This document shows positions 46,825-57,974 of a stretch of DNA of 64,000 nt, in pieces (position 1 is the first letter of the stretch; each line of letters begins with the position of its first letter). The DNA lies in contig JAPWFG010000055.1 of the NCBI GenBank assembly GCA_028015205.1, positions 62,001-126,000 of the forward strand. The letters run 5' to 3'. The notes beneath the pieces were generated by a model. That model searched no databases. It was not told the origin of the DNA and was given only the letters and a program-made list of their open reading frames with translations. This DNA is from Mytilisepta virgata (taxonomy: Eukaryota; Mollusca; Bivalvia; Mytilida; Mytilidae). The position numbers and the translations under genes are program-made.

Positions 46825-47140
46825 TCAGCTGATGGTGTTTTGCCAATGTAGGATACGTCTCAGGGTTGCATTGTTAAAGTTCTGTATAATCTTTGTGGTT
46901 GCTACTGTTGTCCCCCATGTCTCTACAGCATAAAGCAGGACTGATTTGACAATACTGTTGAAAGCTTGTTCTTGGTGTAAATTCAACAATTTTTGCATCT
47001 CTAGATATTATTGACCCATAGAAAAGCTGCCATGCCTATTCTTGCCTCTTTCCTCTCTGCTGGTCAATTACACTACTCAGATAAAGACCTTAACTTCTTC
47101 CAAGTCTGTGTTCTCGAGCAGTACTACCGGTAAATGTGTG
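46825..47140 (-). mobile_element. LINE-type retrotransposon fragment (C-terminal region of the RT protein)
   Basis: The minus strand reads, across at least one frameshift, LENTDLEEVKV, then LYLSSVIDQQRG, then a broken stretch, then FNSIVKSVLLYAVETWGTTV, ATTKIIQNFNNATLRRILHW, QNTIS and a stop. The order (LEEV-F-YL-S-V---GG; VLLY--ETW; LRRIL) is the well-known region after the palm domain in non-LTR reverse transcriptases, leading to the post-RT region. The catalytic domain is absent, a stop interrupts the WPx-IS segment and frames are broken, so it is dead. The 46.8-kb edge abuts the poly-C minisatellite. Confidence 0.7.
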
Positions 47141-47405
47141 TTGTTGATACTAGTATGGAAATATAAGCAATATGTATGAAAAAGGCAGTTGATATTCACA
47201 CAACTACTGATAGAAAAAGTCATTTAATATCATTAACCCAGAGGACTCTTATGGAAAAAATATTTTATTTGTATTTGTGTGTTTTTCATAGAAATTCTTT
47301 GTGGTGCATCTGTGACACACAAGGCTGGGTTTCTCCTATAACATCAGATTGTTCGATGTATATGCAAATGCATGTAGTGAACTGATACATACATATTATC
47401 AGGTT

Positions 47406-47541
47406 TTCTGCAAACGTATATCGTAAAATATCAGCTGCGAGACACAATGTGAAGCTTTTTCGGCGAGTGAGCGTAGTGAACGAGCTAAAAAGCTTCATAT
47501 TGTGTCGAGCGGCTTATATTTTACAATATTTGTTTGCAGAA
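47406..47541. repeat. Foldback inverted repeat, arms about 58 bp, short loop
   Basis: TTCTGCAAACGTATATCGTA on the left pairs with ATATTTGTTTGCAGAA on the right. Next inward, GAGACACAATGTGAAGCTTT pairs with AAAGCTTCATATTGTGTCGA. The loop contains GAGTGAGCGTAGTGAACGAG. Arms are about 85 percent complementary by eye. Likely a small foldback-type element. Confidence 0.85.
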
Positions 47542-48259
47542 GACTTGATGATAAATTTATCGTATTGTTAACTAGCAATCTTAATGGAATTTCTTACTTT
47601 TCAATGGCATCTGCCTATAACCAGATGTTTTCCTAATATATTCGGGTCAACGTTTGGTCAAACATTATGACGTCGCTGATATATTCGGGTCGGGTCAACT
47701 CTTTACGACGTCACAGTGCCGAAATACGGGAAATTGTGAAGGCCTGAGCAGGTCGATATAGGCATGGGGAAATAAGATAAATGTTAAAGGGCTGCATTTA
47801 GTAACACCCAACAATACTGCTGAGTATACCCAAATTCCGTGTATTTTTAATGATGTCATATTTGTAATTCCAGCAAAGCACACTTTTTTTACATATATAT
47901 TGTTTGTGTTCTCAGGTGCTTTGTATTTTATATTCTTTTGATTAATCTCAATTCTAGTGCATGTAAAAAATACATGTATTTTGATAAAATTTCAGAAATT
48001 AACAATAAAAACAAAAAACCATTAGAACACTATCAGACTTAATGACACTAATTGTTGACAATCCAGATGATGACATCTTGTGACAGAATTTCAATCTGGT
48101 CATTATAAACTGGTGAAAAATTAGAAATCAATAAAACCTAGGCCTATAATGTTTGATTAAAGAAAGGTCTCCAGGGAAATTCCTTTCATCAATATTGTAT
48201 CTCCATTTGCCATTCTCTTCCATAATTTTTTTGTTATATCTACTTTTTTGTTGTCACAG
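47542..48259. other. Non-coding DNA after the foldback repeat
   Basis: GATATATTCGGGTCGGGTCA near 47680 and AATATATTCGGGTCAACG near 47636 form a small direct repeat with TATGACGTCG/TACGACGTCA palindromic cores. Otherwise no feature. Confidence 0.35.
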
Positions 48260-48391
48260 AATTGTCATCAAGTTGATGAGATTGCCCAGGAAACAAAAGA
48301 AGAATTGTGTGATTACTGTCCATTAGAGGGAAATGAAAAGGTCCTTGTTAAACATTATATACCGCTCAAATGGTCTGCTTTACGTACATAA
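48260..48391 (+). CDS. Candidate terminal exon of an unknown gene (43 codons plus stop)
   Basis: A T-rich tract ending TTTGTTGTCACAG (acceptor, AG at 48258-48259) precedes an open frame NCHQVDEIAQETKEELCDYC, PLEGNEKVLVKHYIPLKWSA, LRT, stop. AATAAA lies 116 bp after the stop (48507-48512). The charged, mixed composition is more protein-like than other openings here. The part from about 48288 on is copied inverted at 12548-12086, where the same frame stays open with one substitution (KVLV to KVLL) and the same stop. No domain is recognised, and it does not resemble RasGRF. It could be a real nested gene's last exon or mobile-element sequence. Confidence 0.25.
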   Translation, partial: NCHQVDEIAQETKEELCDYCPLEGNEKVLVKHYIPLKWSALRT

Positions 48392-48753
48392 GTTAGCACG
48401 ATTGTATTCCAATAGTACACTAAACATCACAGCATTGAATAGATGTTGATTCATGGTCCAGCTATTACATAATATGGATTATTTATTATTTAAACATTTC
48501 TTGCATAATAAATGTAGTGTTATTGTATCTTATATCATTAATGGGATGGTTGTGTGTATATTGGTTTTTATCCAATATATGATTTTAGCTCACCTGTAAA
48601 CTCATTTTAGTCATTTCCTTGGGATGGTCCTTTTATAGTAGTGACCAGTATGGCTGCCATAACCAAAAAAAAAAAACAAAACTAAAAACAAAGAACAAAG
48701 TAAAATTCCTTCTTTGAAGACATTGGGACCAAAATTTGGTGGAGTTTATTCTT
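48288..48753 (+). repeat. Partner of the inverted copy at 12086-12548
   Basis: The near-identical segment spans the possible exon, its 3' region and the first 165 bp of the AGCTCACC element that starts at 48587. The similarity crosses the element boundary, so the duplicated unit is larger than the element. Confidence 0.85.
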
Positions 48754-49046
48754 GAATGTTTTCATAATTATGACCACTAATTCTAAAAACAGAAAAATTA
48801 CCCAAAAAATATTTAATATCTTCTATTCTGAAACTACTGGACTAACTGATATTTAGTTTTTGAATATTCTTTGATGGTCCAAATTTGTCTGAGGGACCAG
48901 ATCTTGGATCAATATGGCTGCCATTACTGTATCAACAATTCTACTGTTCTAGAGTTAAAATTGTAAATTTTGTACTTTGAGTTCGCCTTTGCCAAATGTT
49001 TGAAACTTATACACAATATTTATAGGCTCTTGAGAGCCTCTAGTTT
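48587..49046 (+). mobile_element. AGCTCACC-family copy, short (460 bp)
   Basis: Starts AGCTCACCTGTAAACTCATT, lacking the usual GGCC hairpin. It has CAGTATGGCTGCCATAACCA and an A-rich tract, and ends GGCTCTTGAGAGCCTCTAGTTT with a perfect hairpin and CTAGTT terminus. Confidence 0.75.
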
Positions 49047-49470
49047 GCAGAAATTACGGGCTTGGACTTTGAACATTACGTCATTCCGCAACGAAGAGCC
49101 TTTCACGATTAAATTTCCACTTTTAAAAATGGACTTGGAACTTTTTTTGTGGGTGGGGCCATTCATGTTTTTCTGACACATCTGGCTGTTTGTAGATTTT
49201 TTTTTAAGATTCAAAGTTATTCAACATTACCATTCTAGTCAGCTAGTCGTGATCTCCAGAGACCAAAGAATAATGGTTTATCTGTAATGATTCAGATATA
49301 TGGATAATATTGTATGAAACTAATCCCTTGGTAATTCAGGTCGCTCCTAGCTGAATCTATCAATACAATAGCAAATTTGTCATTTATTTCAGAGATGCTA
49401 AAAAATCTTTAATTCAAATGATAATTGTTTTCATGTGTCAGGGAAATGTTTGATATTAATGTCTTTCTTA

Positions 49471-50265
49471 AGCTCATAGAGACCAATGGTCCTTGAGATC
49501 TATTGCCATAACTTGGCGTCCATCATCCGTCTTCATTCATCAGTTGTTAATAACTTTTTTCTAAAGTCTTTTCCTCTTAAACTACTGGACTAATTACATA
49601 CCATAAACCTTAGTTTCTAAATTTTGTCTGTGCTATTTGATCTATCAACATATATGGCTGTTGTTACTATACATAGAACGTATGCTTCAGAGTCTGTTTT
49701 TAGCTTTTATCTAAAAAATTATAACAAAAAAAACTAAACTACAAGCATTCATCACCTGAAGATTATAAAATCATTTCAATGGATCAAAATTGTATGATAA
49801 CTTCTGGTCGTTATTTTTACATAATGGTGATTTGATAAAAAAATACGCAATTTTTGCCTTAAAATTTGAAAACTATAACACCTAGACAGAAATTGTAAAC
49901 TGCAAAATTGATCAATAAGTCAAGATCTTCAAATCGTCTTTCCATCGTCTGAAATTTTGATATAGGATTTATTAGCCTTTATTAACAAATTTGGACAAAA
50001 TTCAAAGCTTTGGCTTCATTATTTGAAAGTGTATATTGCAAAAATATACAGCTGAGCAAGATCTTCAAATCATTCCATAGAACTAAGTTGTGTGAGCAAT
50101 CCATTTAGAAGTTATTATGACGTTTTTTGACATAATTTGGTTTTTGGCTCATGTATTGAGCTGTAGAGCCAATTAAGACCAAATTTGATTGAATGCCCCT
50201 TGGATGGTCTCCTTTCAAAATTATGTCTGATGTTAAATTTTAATCTTGTGGTTCAATTTTCTGAA
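49471..50265 (+). mobile_element. AGCTCACC-family copy, strongly diverged
   Basis: Starts AGCTCATAGAGACCAATGGT, then TTGCCATAACTTGGCGTCCA and TCTTTTCCTCTTAAACTACT. Modules such as CAAGATCTTCAAATC and ATTTAGAAGTTATT follow. The 3' end is not clear. Confidence 0.55.
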
Positions 50266-50974
50266 GCATTAAAAGATTGTTTAGGTTTTTTTAATATACT
50301 CTTTCAAAATGAGAGCGAATTATTTTGCTTTTTGGTGCCTCAGTTTTAATTTCTGGTGTAAAAAATAGACCTTTTGGAAGGAGAGGAACGTCTTATAATG
50401 AATATAGAAATGACATGGTATTTATATAATAGATATGTACAAGCAGCTGTTGAGTATTGATTGGAAATAATTGTAGAAAACATTCATCAAAACCCATGGA
50501 TAGATACACTGATCAGTAACATATATATGTATATATCCTTATAAATTATAGCATAAAAACTACATCTGTTTTTATTTTTTTAGTTGTGTTAGTTGGTATC
50601 ATGTAAATTATTTTATTACTTTTATATTAATTTCCAGCCTGACAATTTGATTCATTGTAACAAAGCAGAAACAGAAAGGAGTCTTGTCAAGTTATGTAAA
50701 TGTACTTGACTTGTCATATAAAAAGTCTTTATACCTTTTGTCTTCTATTTGTTCATTCTAATGTTTTTTCAGTGATGCTCAGACTCCAAATTATATTCCT
50801 GGTAGTTCCGGCCCAGTGTTTTAATAAATCTACCTTTAACATTGAAATACATGTAATAAATGTAAAGGGTAAAATAAAAAATAATTTCCAACACTGCATA
50901 CAAAATAACTGCAGAACAAAATATAGTGAACTGACAAAATAACGGTATATGGCCAGAATGATTAAAAACAGAAA
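50266..50974. other. AT-rich intron DNA
   Basis: An acceptor-like TTAATTTCCAG (to about 50637) is followed by a short frame, PDNLIHCNKAETERSLVKLC, before a possible donor TTAT/GTAAAT. It has no match I recognise and is too short to call. Confidence 0.3.
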
Positions 50975-52413
50975 TTTTCACACGAATCGGTCAACTCTTT
51001 GTTGGGTTATTGCCCCTGAATTGTTAATTTTAAGTAAATTTTGCAGTTTTAGGTTATTATCTTGAATATTATTATAGATAAAGGCAAACTATAAACAGCA
51101 AAAATGTTCAACAAAGTTAGATCTACAAATAAGTCAATATGACCAAAATCATTGATTGACCCCTTATAGGAGTTTTTGCCCTTTAAAGACGGCATCCAGC
51201 ATAAACTTTCCTTTAAAGATCTCCTCTGAAACCACCGGGCCAATTGGTGGAATGGTCCTTGGGTGGCCTTCTTCCGAAACTATGGCCGGCATTCCCAACT
51301 TCCAACCGACATGGCTGCTGTTACTAAAAATAGTAAAAAGGGGGGGATGAATTTCAAAAATCTTCTTCTATGAAACTACGAGGCCAATTGGAACCAAACT
51401 TGGCAGTAATGGTCCTTAGGAGGTTCTCTTTCAGAATTATGTCCGATAACCCAGACTGTTAACCAAGATGGCCGCCACAGCCAAACTTAGTTTAACATAG
51501 TGTCCTAAGTGAAAATTCATTTAAAAATCTTCTTGTCTGAAACCACTTGGCCAATTGGAACTGAACTTGGCGTCAATGGTCCTTAGATGATCCTCTTTCA
51601 GAAATGTGTCAGATGACCTGGACTGTCAACCAGTATGGCCGCCACAACCAAACTTAGTTTAAATTGGGCCAGATGGGAAATTCATTTAAAAGTCTTCTTG
51701 TCTGAAACAACTTGACCAATTGGAACCAGACTAGGCAGCAGTGGTCCTTAGGAGGTCCGATTTTTTGGACTGTGAACCAAGATGGCCACCACAGCCAAAC
51801 TTAGTTTTACATAGGGCCCTATAGGAAAATTCATTGAAAGATCTTGTCTGAAACCACTTGACATATTAGAAACAAACAATGGTCCTTAGAAGGTCGTCTT
51901 TCAAAAATGTGTCAGATTTCCTGGACTCTGAACCAAGATGGCTGCCACAGCCAAACATAGTTTAACTCAGGACCCTATGCCAAATTCACTCAAAAATCTT
52001 TTTGTCTGAAACTACTGAGCCCATTGGAACTAAATTTGGCAGCATTGGTCCTTAGATGGTCTGCTTTCAAAATGATGTCAGATCACCTGGATTGTCAACC
52101 AAGATGGCCGCCATGGTCGAACTTAGTTAAATATAGGATCCTATTGGAAAATTCATTTAATAATCTTCTTGTCTGAAACCACTTAGCCAGTTGGAACAAG
52201 ACTTAGCAGTAATGGTCCTTAGATGGTTCTCTTTTAAAAATATGTCCATTGACCTGGACTGTCAACCAAGATGGCTATAACAGCTGAACTTAGTTTAACA
52301 TACACCCTATAGAAAAACCAGCCAAATTTACTGCAACACTTAAATTTTTAGTCTTGCTAAAGGTGAAAAGTTAAATCCGGGTGAGCGATACAGGCTCTTG
52401 AGAGCCTCTAGTT
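50975..52413 (+). mobile_element. AGCTCACC-family composite copy
   Basis: The left part (CGGTCAACTCTTTGTTGGGT, TTTTGCAGTTTTAGGTTATT) matches the interior of the 24808-26278 subfamily. From about 51190 it switches to the subfamily of 38382-39353 (TCTCCTCTGAAACCACCGGG, then six to seven modules of about 165-175 bp with CAACCAAGATGGCCGCCACA). The 3' end is intact: GGGTGAGCGATACAGGCTCT, TGAGAGCC, CTAGTT. The normal 5' terminus is missing. Confidence 0.8.
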
Positions 52414-53365
52414 ACTCATCAAACTTTGTTTTATTTGAAGATATTTTGTTAAGATGTTCGTTTTAAAATCAAATTATAAATGTAGCTATTTTGATTTGTT
52501 TATTAAAGAGGTTGGTGGTATTCAAGGCATGTCCATATGAGTATAGTGGATAGGAGAATCAATTTACAAATAGTTTCTCTTTGCTGTAATCAAATGTTAT
52601 TGCACAAATACTGGAAAATATTGTCTCGAATAGAATGTAATATTGCAGGAGCTTGCGAATATTGCACGATATTTTTTGGTTATGTTCTGCAGGGAATATT
52701 ACGTTGCTATACAATAATACAGATAACATCTCTATATTAAAGACAGGTTTGACTTTTATCTGTGCATTTTATATTATCAGGGAAATTTTTTAAAAATTGA
52801 TTTTTAGATTAAAATGTTATAGGAATTAATTGTTTCAGAGAAAATGATTTGATCCATTTACAGTTTTAACATAGAAATAACTTATTAAATTATAGAGTTA
52901 TGTAAATGACCATAGTTGCGGTATGATAATATTTTATCTAAGATTGTACTTATTTGCCTTGCTGTTACCAAGTATTTTGAAAATGTTGAAGAGAAAACCC
53001 ATTTAGGAAATGTCTACATCTAACCAGACCTGTTATAATAACTTTAGGAATGACGGCTTTTTTGGGACAATCTATCCAGTACAATTCTGTATAAATTACA
53101 ATTTTGGAGTTGATGTCTTAAATGTGACCCCTTCACATTTTATACATTAAACATTATTTAATTTGTAAAACTCCAAAATACTAAAAGTAAAATTTGCATA
53201 ATTAATAGACTGGTAAATATATGGTATTATTGTAGAAAGTTTGGTGCTGTGGTGCAAGAATATTTGTTATTCATGTTTATATTTTTGTTTTAAATAAGTC
53301 AATGAAGAAACCTTAAAAGATTCTTAATAACAACATACTTCTTAATTACTATGTAAATATTTTTT
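52414..53365. other. AT-rich intron DNA, no feature recognised
   Basis: The ORF at 52537-52740 has no recognisable motif and no coding context. Nothing else stands out. Confidence 0.4.
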
Positions 53366-53960
53366 AGCTAATTTGGACTAAAGGCTGTTAATTTTTTGGC
53401 CATTTTAAATCTTCTCTGAAATGAGAAAGTCCAGTTTAAACAATTTGGCTGGTTTTAGGGTGGTCCTTTTTCGGAAATTATAACTGTTGAACTGGATCCT
53501 GCATGTATGAGAAAATATATTTACTGATCTTTTTGTCTGAAACTGTTTAGTCAAGTAAACAAAAATTAGCAGTGGTTCTCTTTCAAAATTATATCCATAT
53601 CAATACTAAATTACTTACTTTAACATTAATTGGACTGAGAAAATTTGTTTGAAGATCTTATCAAAAGGCAACAGTCAGAGACTGAGAAAATTTGTTTGCA
53701 GATCTATTCAAAGGCAACAGTCAGAGACCGATCCATACACAAACCAGTTTTTCCAAAAGTTTTCAGCTTAATACAGTCATATCTATGTATAAGGGGTACC
53801 TTAAAGACAGAGGTTTATTTTTCAATCTTTCATGTTCAGGACAGTCTAAAAATGCTCTTTATAGATTATTAATTTGTTATATAGAGTTGCTTTTCATGGC
53901 AGGTTTTTACATTATAGCCCATTGACGTTTCTTGTCTGAAACCACTGAGCAAATTGAACT
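53366..53960 (+). mobile_element. AGCTCACC-family copy, strongly diverged, with an internal tandem duplication
   Basis: AGCTAATTTGGACTAAAGGC, AAATCTTCTCTGAAATGAGA, GGGTGGTCCTTTTTCGGAAA and later TTCTTGTCTGAAACCACTGA keep the family order. Near 53637-53735 a unit of about 48 bp (GACTGAGAAAATTTGTTTG, GGCAACAGTCAGAG) is duplicated, giving two similar ORFs that are not genes. Confidence 0.5.
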
Positions 53961-53999
53961 AGTGTTCCTCCTGAAAATGCATTTAATATTTGCTAACAG

Positions 54000-54345
54000 A
54001 TGTTAAGCAAACAACAATCAGTCAGACAATCAAGATGTTTGTTACAACCAAACAACAATCAGTCAGACTATCAAGATGGTTGTTACAACCAAACAACAAT
54101 CAGTCAGACAATCAAGATGGTTGTTACAACCAAACAACAATCAGTCAGACAATCAGGATGGTTGTTACAACCAAACAACAATCAGTCAGACAATCAGGAT
54201 GGTTGTTACAACCAAATAACAATCAGTCAGACTATCAAGATGGTTGTTACAACCAAACAACAATCAGGCAGACTATCAAGATGGTTGTTACAACCAAACA
54301 ACAATCAGTCAGACTATCAAGATGGATATTACAACCAAAGTTGTT
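54000..54345 (+). repeat. Minisatellite, 41-bp unit, about 8.5 copies
   Basis: Unit is GTTACAACCAAACAACAATC, AGTCAGACAATCAAGATGGT, T. Starts at 54041 and 54082 give 41 bp. Highly uniform. The two overlapping glutamine-rich ORFs are frame products of the repeat. Confidence 0.95.
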
Positions 54346-55000
54346 AAATCTTTTGTTAACAAAAAGTTCTTGTGTTTTTTTGGAAATAAAAAGGCTCAAG
54401 TAAAATTAATTTAAGTACAGTAATAAGCAATAAAGGTGAGTCACTGTGATTCCAAGATTCTATCAGTTTGAAATTTTGAACATGAATACTGGTATTCAGT
54501 CTCATAAGTAAGTCACAATTTCCAGTCCTAACAGTAATCCGTTTAGTATGGCGACATAAGCTCATACAACCACGTAATCAGATAAAATTACCAATAAAAC
54601 ATAATGGAACTGAAAAGCACCATCAATGTCATCTTTAATTACACTCCATTAAAAATTTCATAATAAAAAACATTGCAGTCGTTTCTAATTTTATTTCTAT
54701 GCTCCCTGATCAATATAATTCAGCTATTTTTCTTATCTGTTGCTCAGAGAAAAGAATTAAATCCCTGCTAACAGTACTTTACATATTTTGTAAACTTTTT
54801 ATGTACAGGTATCTAAGTGAGAAGGAGTATGTTGCTTACCATTCCAAAAAATTATTGTTCCCATGTATTATTGCACATTATGGACACATGACAATTCTGC
54901 GAGATCCCAGTTCAAGTTATGATAAAACATCAAAATTTAAAATGTACATTGCATTTTTACCAAGTTCATATTTTCCTATTTTCAGTCATTGCCATTATGT
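54346..55000. other. Non-coding DNA, one unassigned ORF
   Basis: The 110-codon + ORF at 54699-55031 (RYLSEKEYVAYHSKKLLFPC) runs into a mobile-element tail and has no recognised domain. I do not call it a gene. Confidence 0.35.
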
Positions 55001-55029
55001 GTCATCTTTCTCCTTGGAGCCTCTAGTTT
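55001..55029 (+). mobile_element. AGCTCACC-family 3' terminus fragment
   Basis: CTCCTTGGAGCCTCTAGTTT keeps the end hairpin (GGCTCC-like) and CTAGTT, with nothing of the body before it. Confidence 0.45.
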
Positions 55030-55869
55030 AAATTTATCATCACTTGACTATTTCAGACTGATTTTATTTATATGAGGTCAATATTTCATTCATAGTTATG
55101 ATTAAGGATATTTACAGAACTTCTGAATGAGTGGTAAGTAAGGTTTCACTTTACACGCTCAGACTTCAAGAATTGGTATCAAAATATCTATGATGGTCAT
55201 ATCAGCTTCAATACTTTGCTTATGAAGGATTATGAAAATGTTATATATTTTGTCAGGCAATAATTTTAAGTAAAGTTTACTTTTAATTAATCATTTCATA
55301 TTAGTGACTCATTATATATAAACATTCGATTCTTCTCAATTGTTTTTAACAAATAAGTGGAAGCATGATAGCATGATATTGGGTTTAAAATTTGTGTTTG
55401 TAATTTGTAAAATGCATGCATTAGTGAAAATTTTATATGTATCACGATATATTTTCTCAAATATAGTCCATTAAACAACAAAATGGATAAATGGAATTAT
55501 AACATTTTCTTAGAAAATCTTCATTATATTCAATATAATGAAATAAATAAATGTATGATTAAAATGTTTGTAATTTTGTAAATTTTTGCATCCATGAGAT
55601 GAGGACTAATTGTAGTTACCGGTATCAGTGACTGTTAAGACAATGGTGGGTTGTGAAGTATGGCAACTGATAGATTTTCCTCTTGGACAAATTAACATTT
55701 GATCTCCATTTCATTGATATGACAGTGAAGAATTGATGTATTAAATGACAGTAAAGTAATGTCAAATGATGCCAATTAAATTTGTGGAAAAGCTTGATTG
55801 ATTTGTTTTGATGATAACTGGATTTTTTGTTTTACAGAAAATGAGATTATATCACTGTTGCAGTGGTAG
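55030..55869. other. AT-rich intron DNA, no feature recognised
   Basis: No exon, ORF of note or repeat unit was recognised. Confidence 0.4.
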
Positions 55870-56190
55870 TTTGCAGGATAGTAGGGGAGGGAAGGATTAT
55901 GAGGGAGAATATGGGGGAGAATTGTGGATAGTTCTAGGGAGAATATTATGGAAGATTGTTGAGTAGTTCTAGGGAGCATATGAGGGGAGGATAGTGGGTA
56001 GTTTAATGGAGAATAGTGGGGAGGGGAATGGTGAAGTAGTTATAGGGAGAATATGAGGGAAGATTGTAGGAGAGCATATTAAGGGAAAATTCTGGGGTAG
56101 TTCTAGGGAGCCATATGGGGGAATGATAGTGGGTAGTTGAAGGGAGAATATGGTGGTGGGATTATGGAGTAGTTTTCTGGATTTCTGATA
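55870..56190 (+). repeat. Degenerate purine-rich tandem repeat (unit about 30-40 bp)
   Basis: Recurring GTAGTTCTAGGGAGAATATG, GGGGAGGATAGTGGGTAGTT and related words give a strand strongly rich in G and A. The leucine/serine/proline-rich minus-strand ORFs at 55776-56280 come from it. Confidence 0.75.
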
Positions 56191-56694
56191 GTTTTTTTTT
56201 ATTGCAGAAATGAGAAGTTGTGTCTTAATGTGCTTTATGGTATAGCTAATATAACCACAAATCTTAATGACTTTCCACACTGTAAGGAGATGACAGGCTA
56301 ATTTAGAGTATGTTGAACCTCCTGCTTAAAATCTAGGATATTATACACCAAAATACTTTTACTTATTATAGTCTGCATTTTTATGCTGCCACAATTTCTT
56401 TCTTTTCATAGAGTTGTCTTTCATATGGGCAGGCAACTCGGTGTAGCTTCATACATTGGGATATTTTTTAAGGTTTTAATTTCCCAGCATTTGTTTTACT
56501 ATTTTAGCAGGAAATAATTGGTTGGAGAAAACACAGAAGAAAATCTATGGCTGAAAATAATTTAAAATTTATTATGTTATCAGCTCTATTAAGATTATCA
56601 CATGTGATGGATGATTGATGAATGAATTATTAACGTCTAGTGGCAATTATTAAATGCACATCAGGATGTTGATATGATATGAGTATGAACTCTG
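56191..56694. other. AT-rich intron DNA, no feature recognised
   Basis: No coding or repetitive structure was supported between the purine-rich repeat and the SINE. Confidence 0.35.
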
Positions 56695-56948
56695 CTTTGT
56701 TCTAGCTAGACCGACATGCTGAGCCAGATTTTTAACATGCTAACAGTCTGCAGAAAGACATCACCACACTCGGACACATTATACTGACTCTGAGCCACCA
56801 GTCCTTTGCTTTTACTCCTATATGCTGCATGCATGGCGGAGAAGACTAGCAAATACCAATTTTAATGTCTTTGGTTTGACCTGGCCGTAGGATCAAACCC
56901 ACAACCTTCCACACTCGAGGTGAGCATGAGACCACCGAGGCAGTTCTT
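56695..56948 (-). mobile_element. tRNA-derived SINE, second family
   Basis: On the minus strand: CTCGGTGGTCTCATGCTCAC (A-box region), CTCGAGTGTGGAAGGTTGTG, then a B-box-like GGTTTGATCC (complement of 56890-56899). The body is GGTATTTGCTAGTCTTCTCC and TGCATGCAGCATATAGGAG, and the tail CTGTTAGCATGTTAAAAATC, TGGCTCAGCATGTCGGTCTA. Head and tail differ from the SINE at 7195-7503. Fits a bivalve tRNA-derived SINE; family name not assigned. Confidence 0.65.
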
Positions 56949-57974
56949 CTCAAATGGGAGATAGTTTTGAAAAAAAGAATGTTTTTTTCGTAAACCAACG
57001 ATAAAACTACAGATACTAGGATTTTCCATATTATTTGTAAGAATAAATGTACGTAAGTTTAATATAAAAATTCCCATGTTATAATCTATATATACATTAA
57101 CATTGCAAGTGGGAGTTGAGAATGGCAATTCCTAAACGATCACATTTATATCCTTGTATTGATTTTATAAATCCTGTTCTATGGTTTTTTCATATAAAAT
57201 TGTAGTGATCTTTCAAGTCACGTTTTTTGGATTATCATTAATCTGCCTGATATGTCTTTGACTGATTTCATGTTTTGTGGTTAGTTGTCAACATACAAGA
57301 TTCTGCAATATACCAAGTATTTAGAAACACATGTCATTGCATTTGATATTGACAGTTAATAAATATGTCTGTTTTATAAAATATTTGTGTGAGGCCTCAG
57401 TTCAAATATTATAGTACAATTACATATCTTTATTTTCACGTTCAGAAATTGAGATTTTTTGCAGTCTCCTGGCACAGGTTGTCAGCTAATCAAATTTGAT
57501 GACATTTCCTCAATGAATTATGAATATGAATGTAATATAATTATCAATTTAATTTAATATAATAATGTTCAATAACATCCATAACAATTAGTCAAGTTAT
57601 TTGTTCTAAAAAAGTGAAAATGTCCACATTAGCATCTGTACACTGCAATTCATGGAATGGATTTTTCATAATTCTAGTACCAAAATCATTTTGAATCTTC
57701 TTTCTTTGTTACTACTTGGTTTACAGATGCAATTAGCTAAGTTATGTCTAAAACAATCGAACTTGAGCAATTGTATTTAGTCATATCTTGAAGAGAAAAA
57801 AAAAATACTTTGCCTCTGGAATTTTAAATATAAAGTGGTGATACATTTGTAACTCTTCTTATGAGATTTTATTAAAGTAAGTGTTGCACTATAAAGTTCT
57901 TGAAAACATTAAAAATAATGGTTTTGCAAATTGAAAGACACGTCTGAGGAAATCATTTCAGATTTTTGAATTTT
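56949..57974. other. AT-rich intron DNA, no feature recognised
   Basis: The minus-strand ORF at 56862-57128 starts outside the SINE and reads into it. It is not a gene. Confidence 0.4.

Noticed and set aside
45946..46851. Proline-rich ORFs of 142 and 115 codons
   Set aside because: They translate the CAGGTCCCCC minisatellite.
50638..50695. Possible short exon (PDNLIHCNKAETERSLVKLC) between an AG and a GTAAAT
   Set aside because: Only about 19 codons, no recognised similarity to RasGRF, and such AG/GT pairs occur often in AT-rich DNA.
53990..54403. 137-codon Gln-rich ORF and its 115-codon overlap
   Set aside because: Translation of the 41-bp minisatellite in two frames, with no non-repetitive protein sequence.
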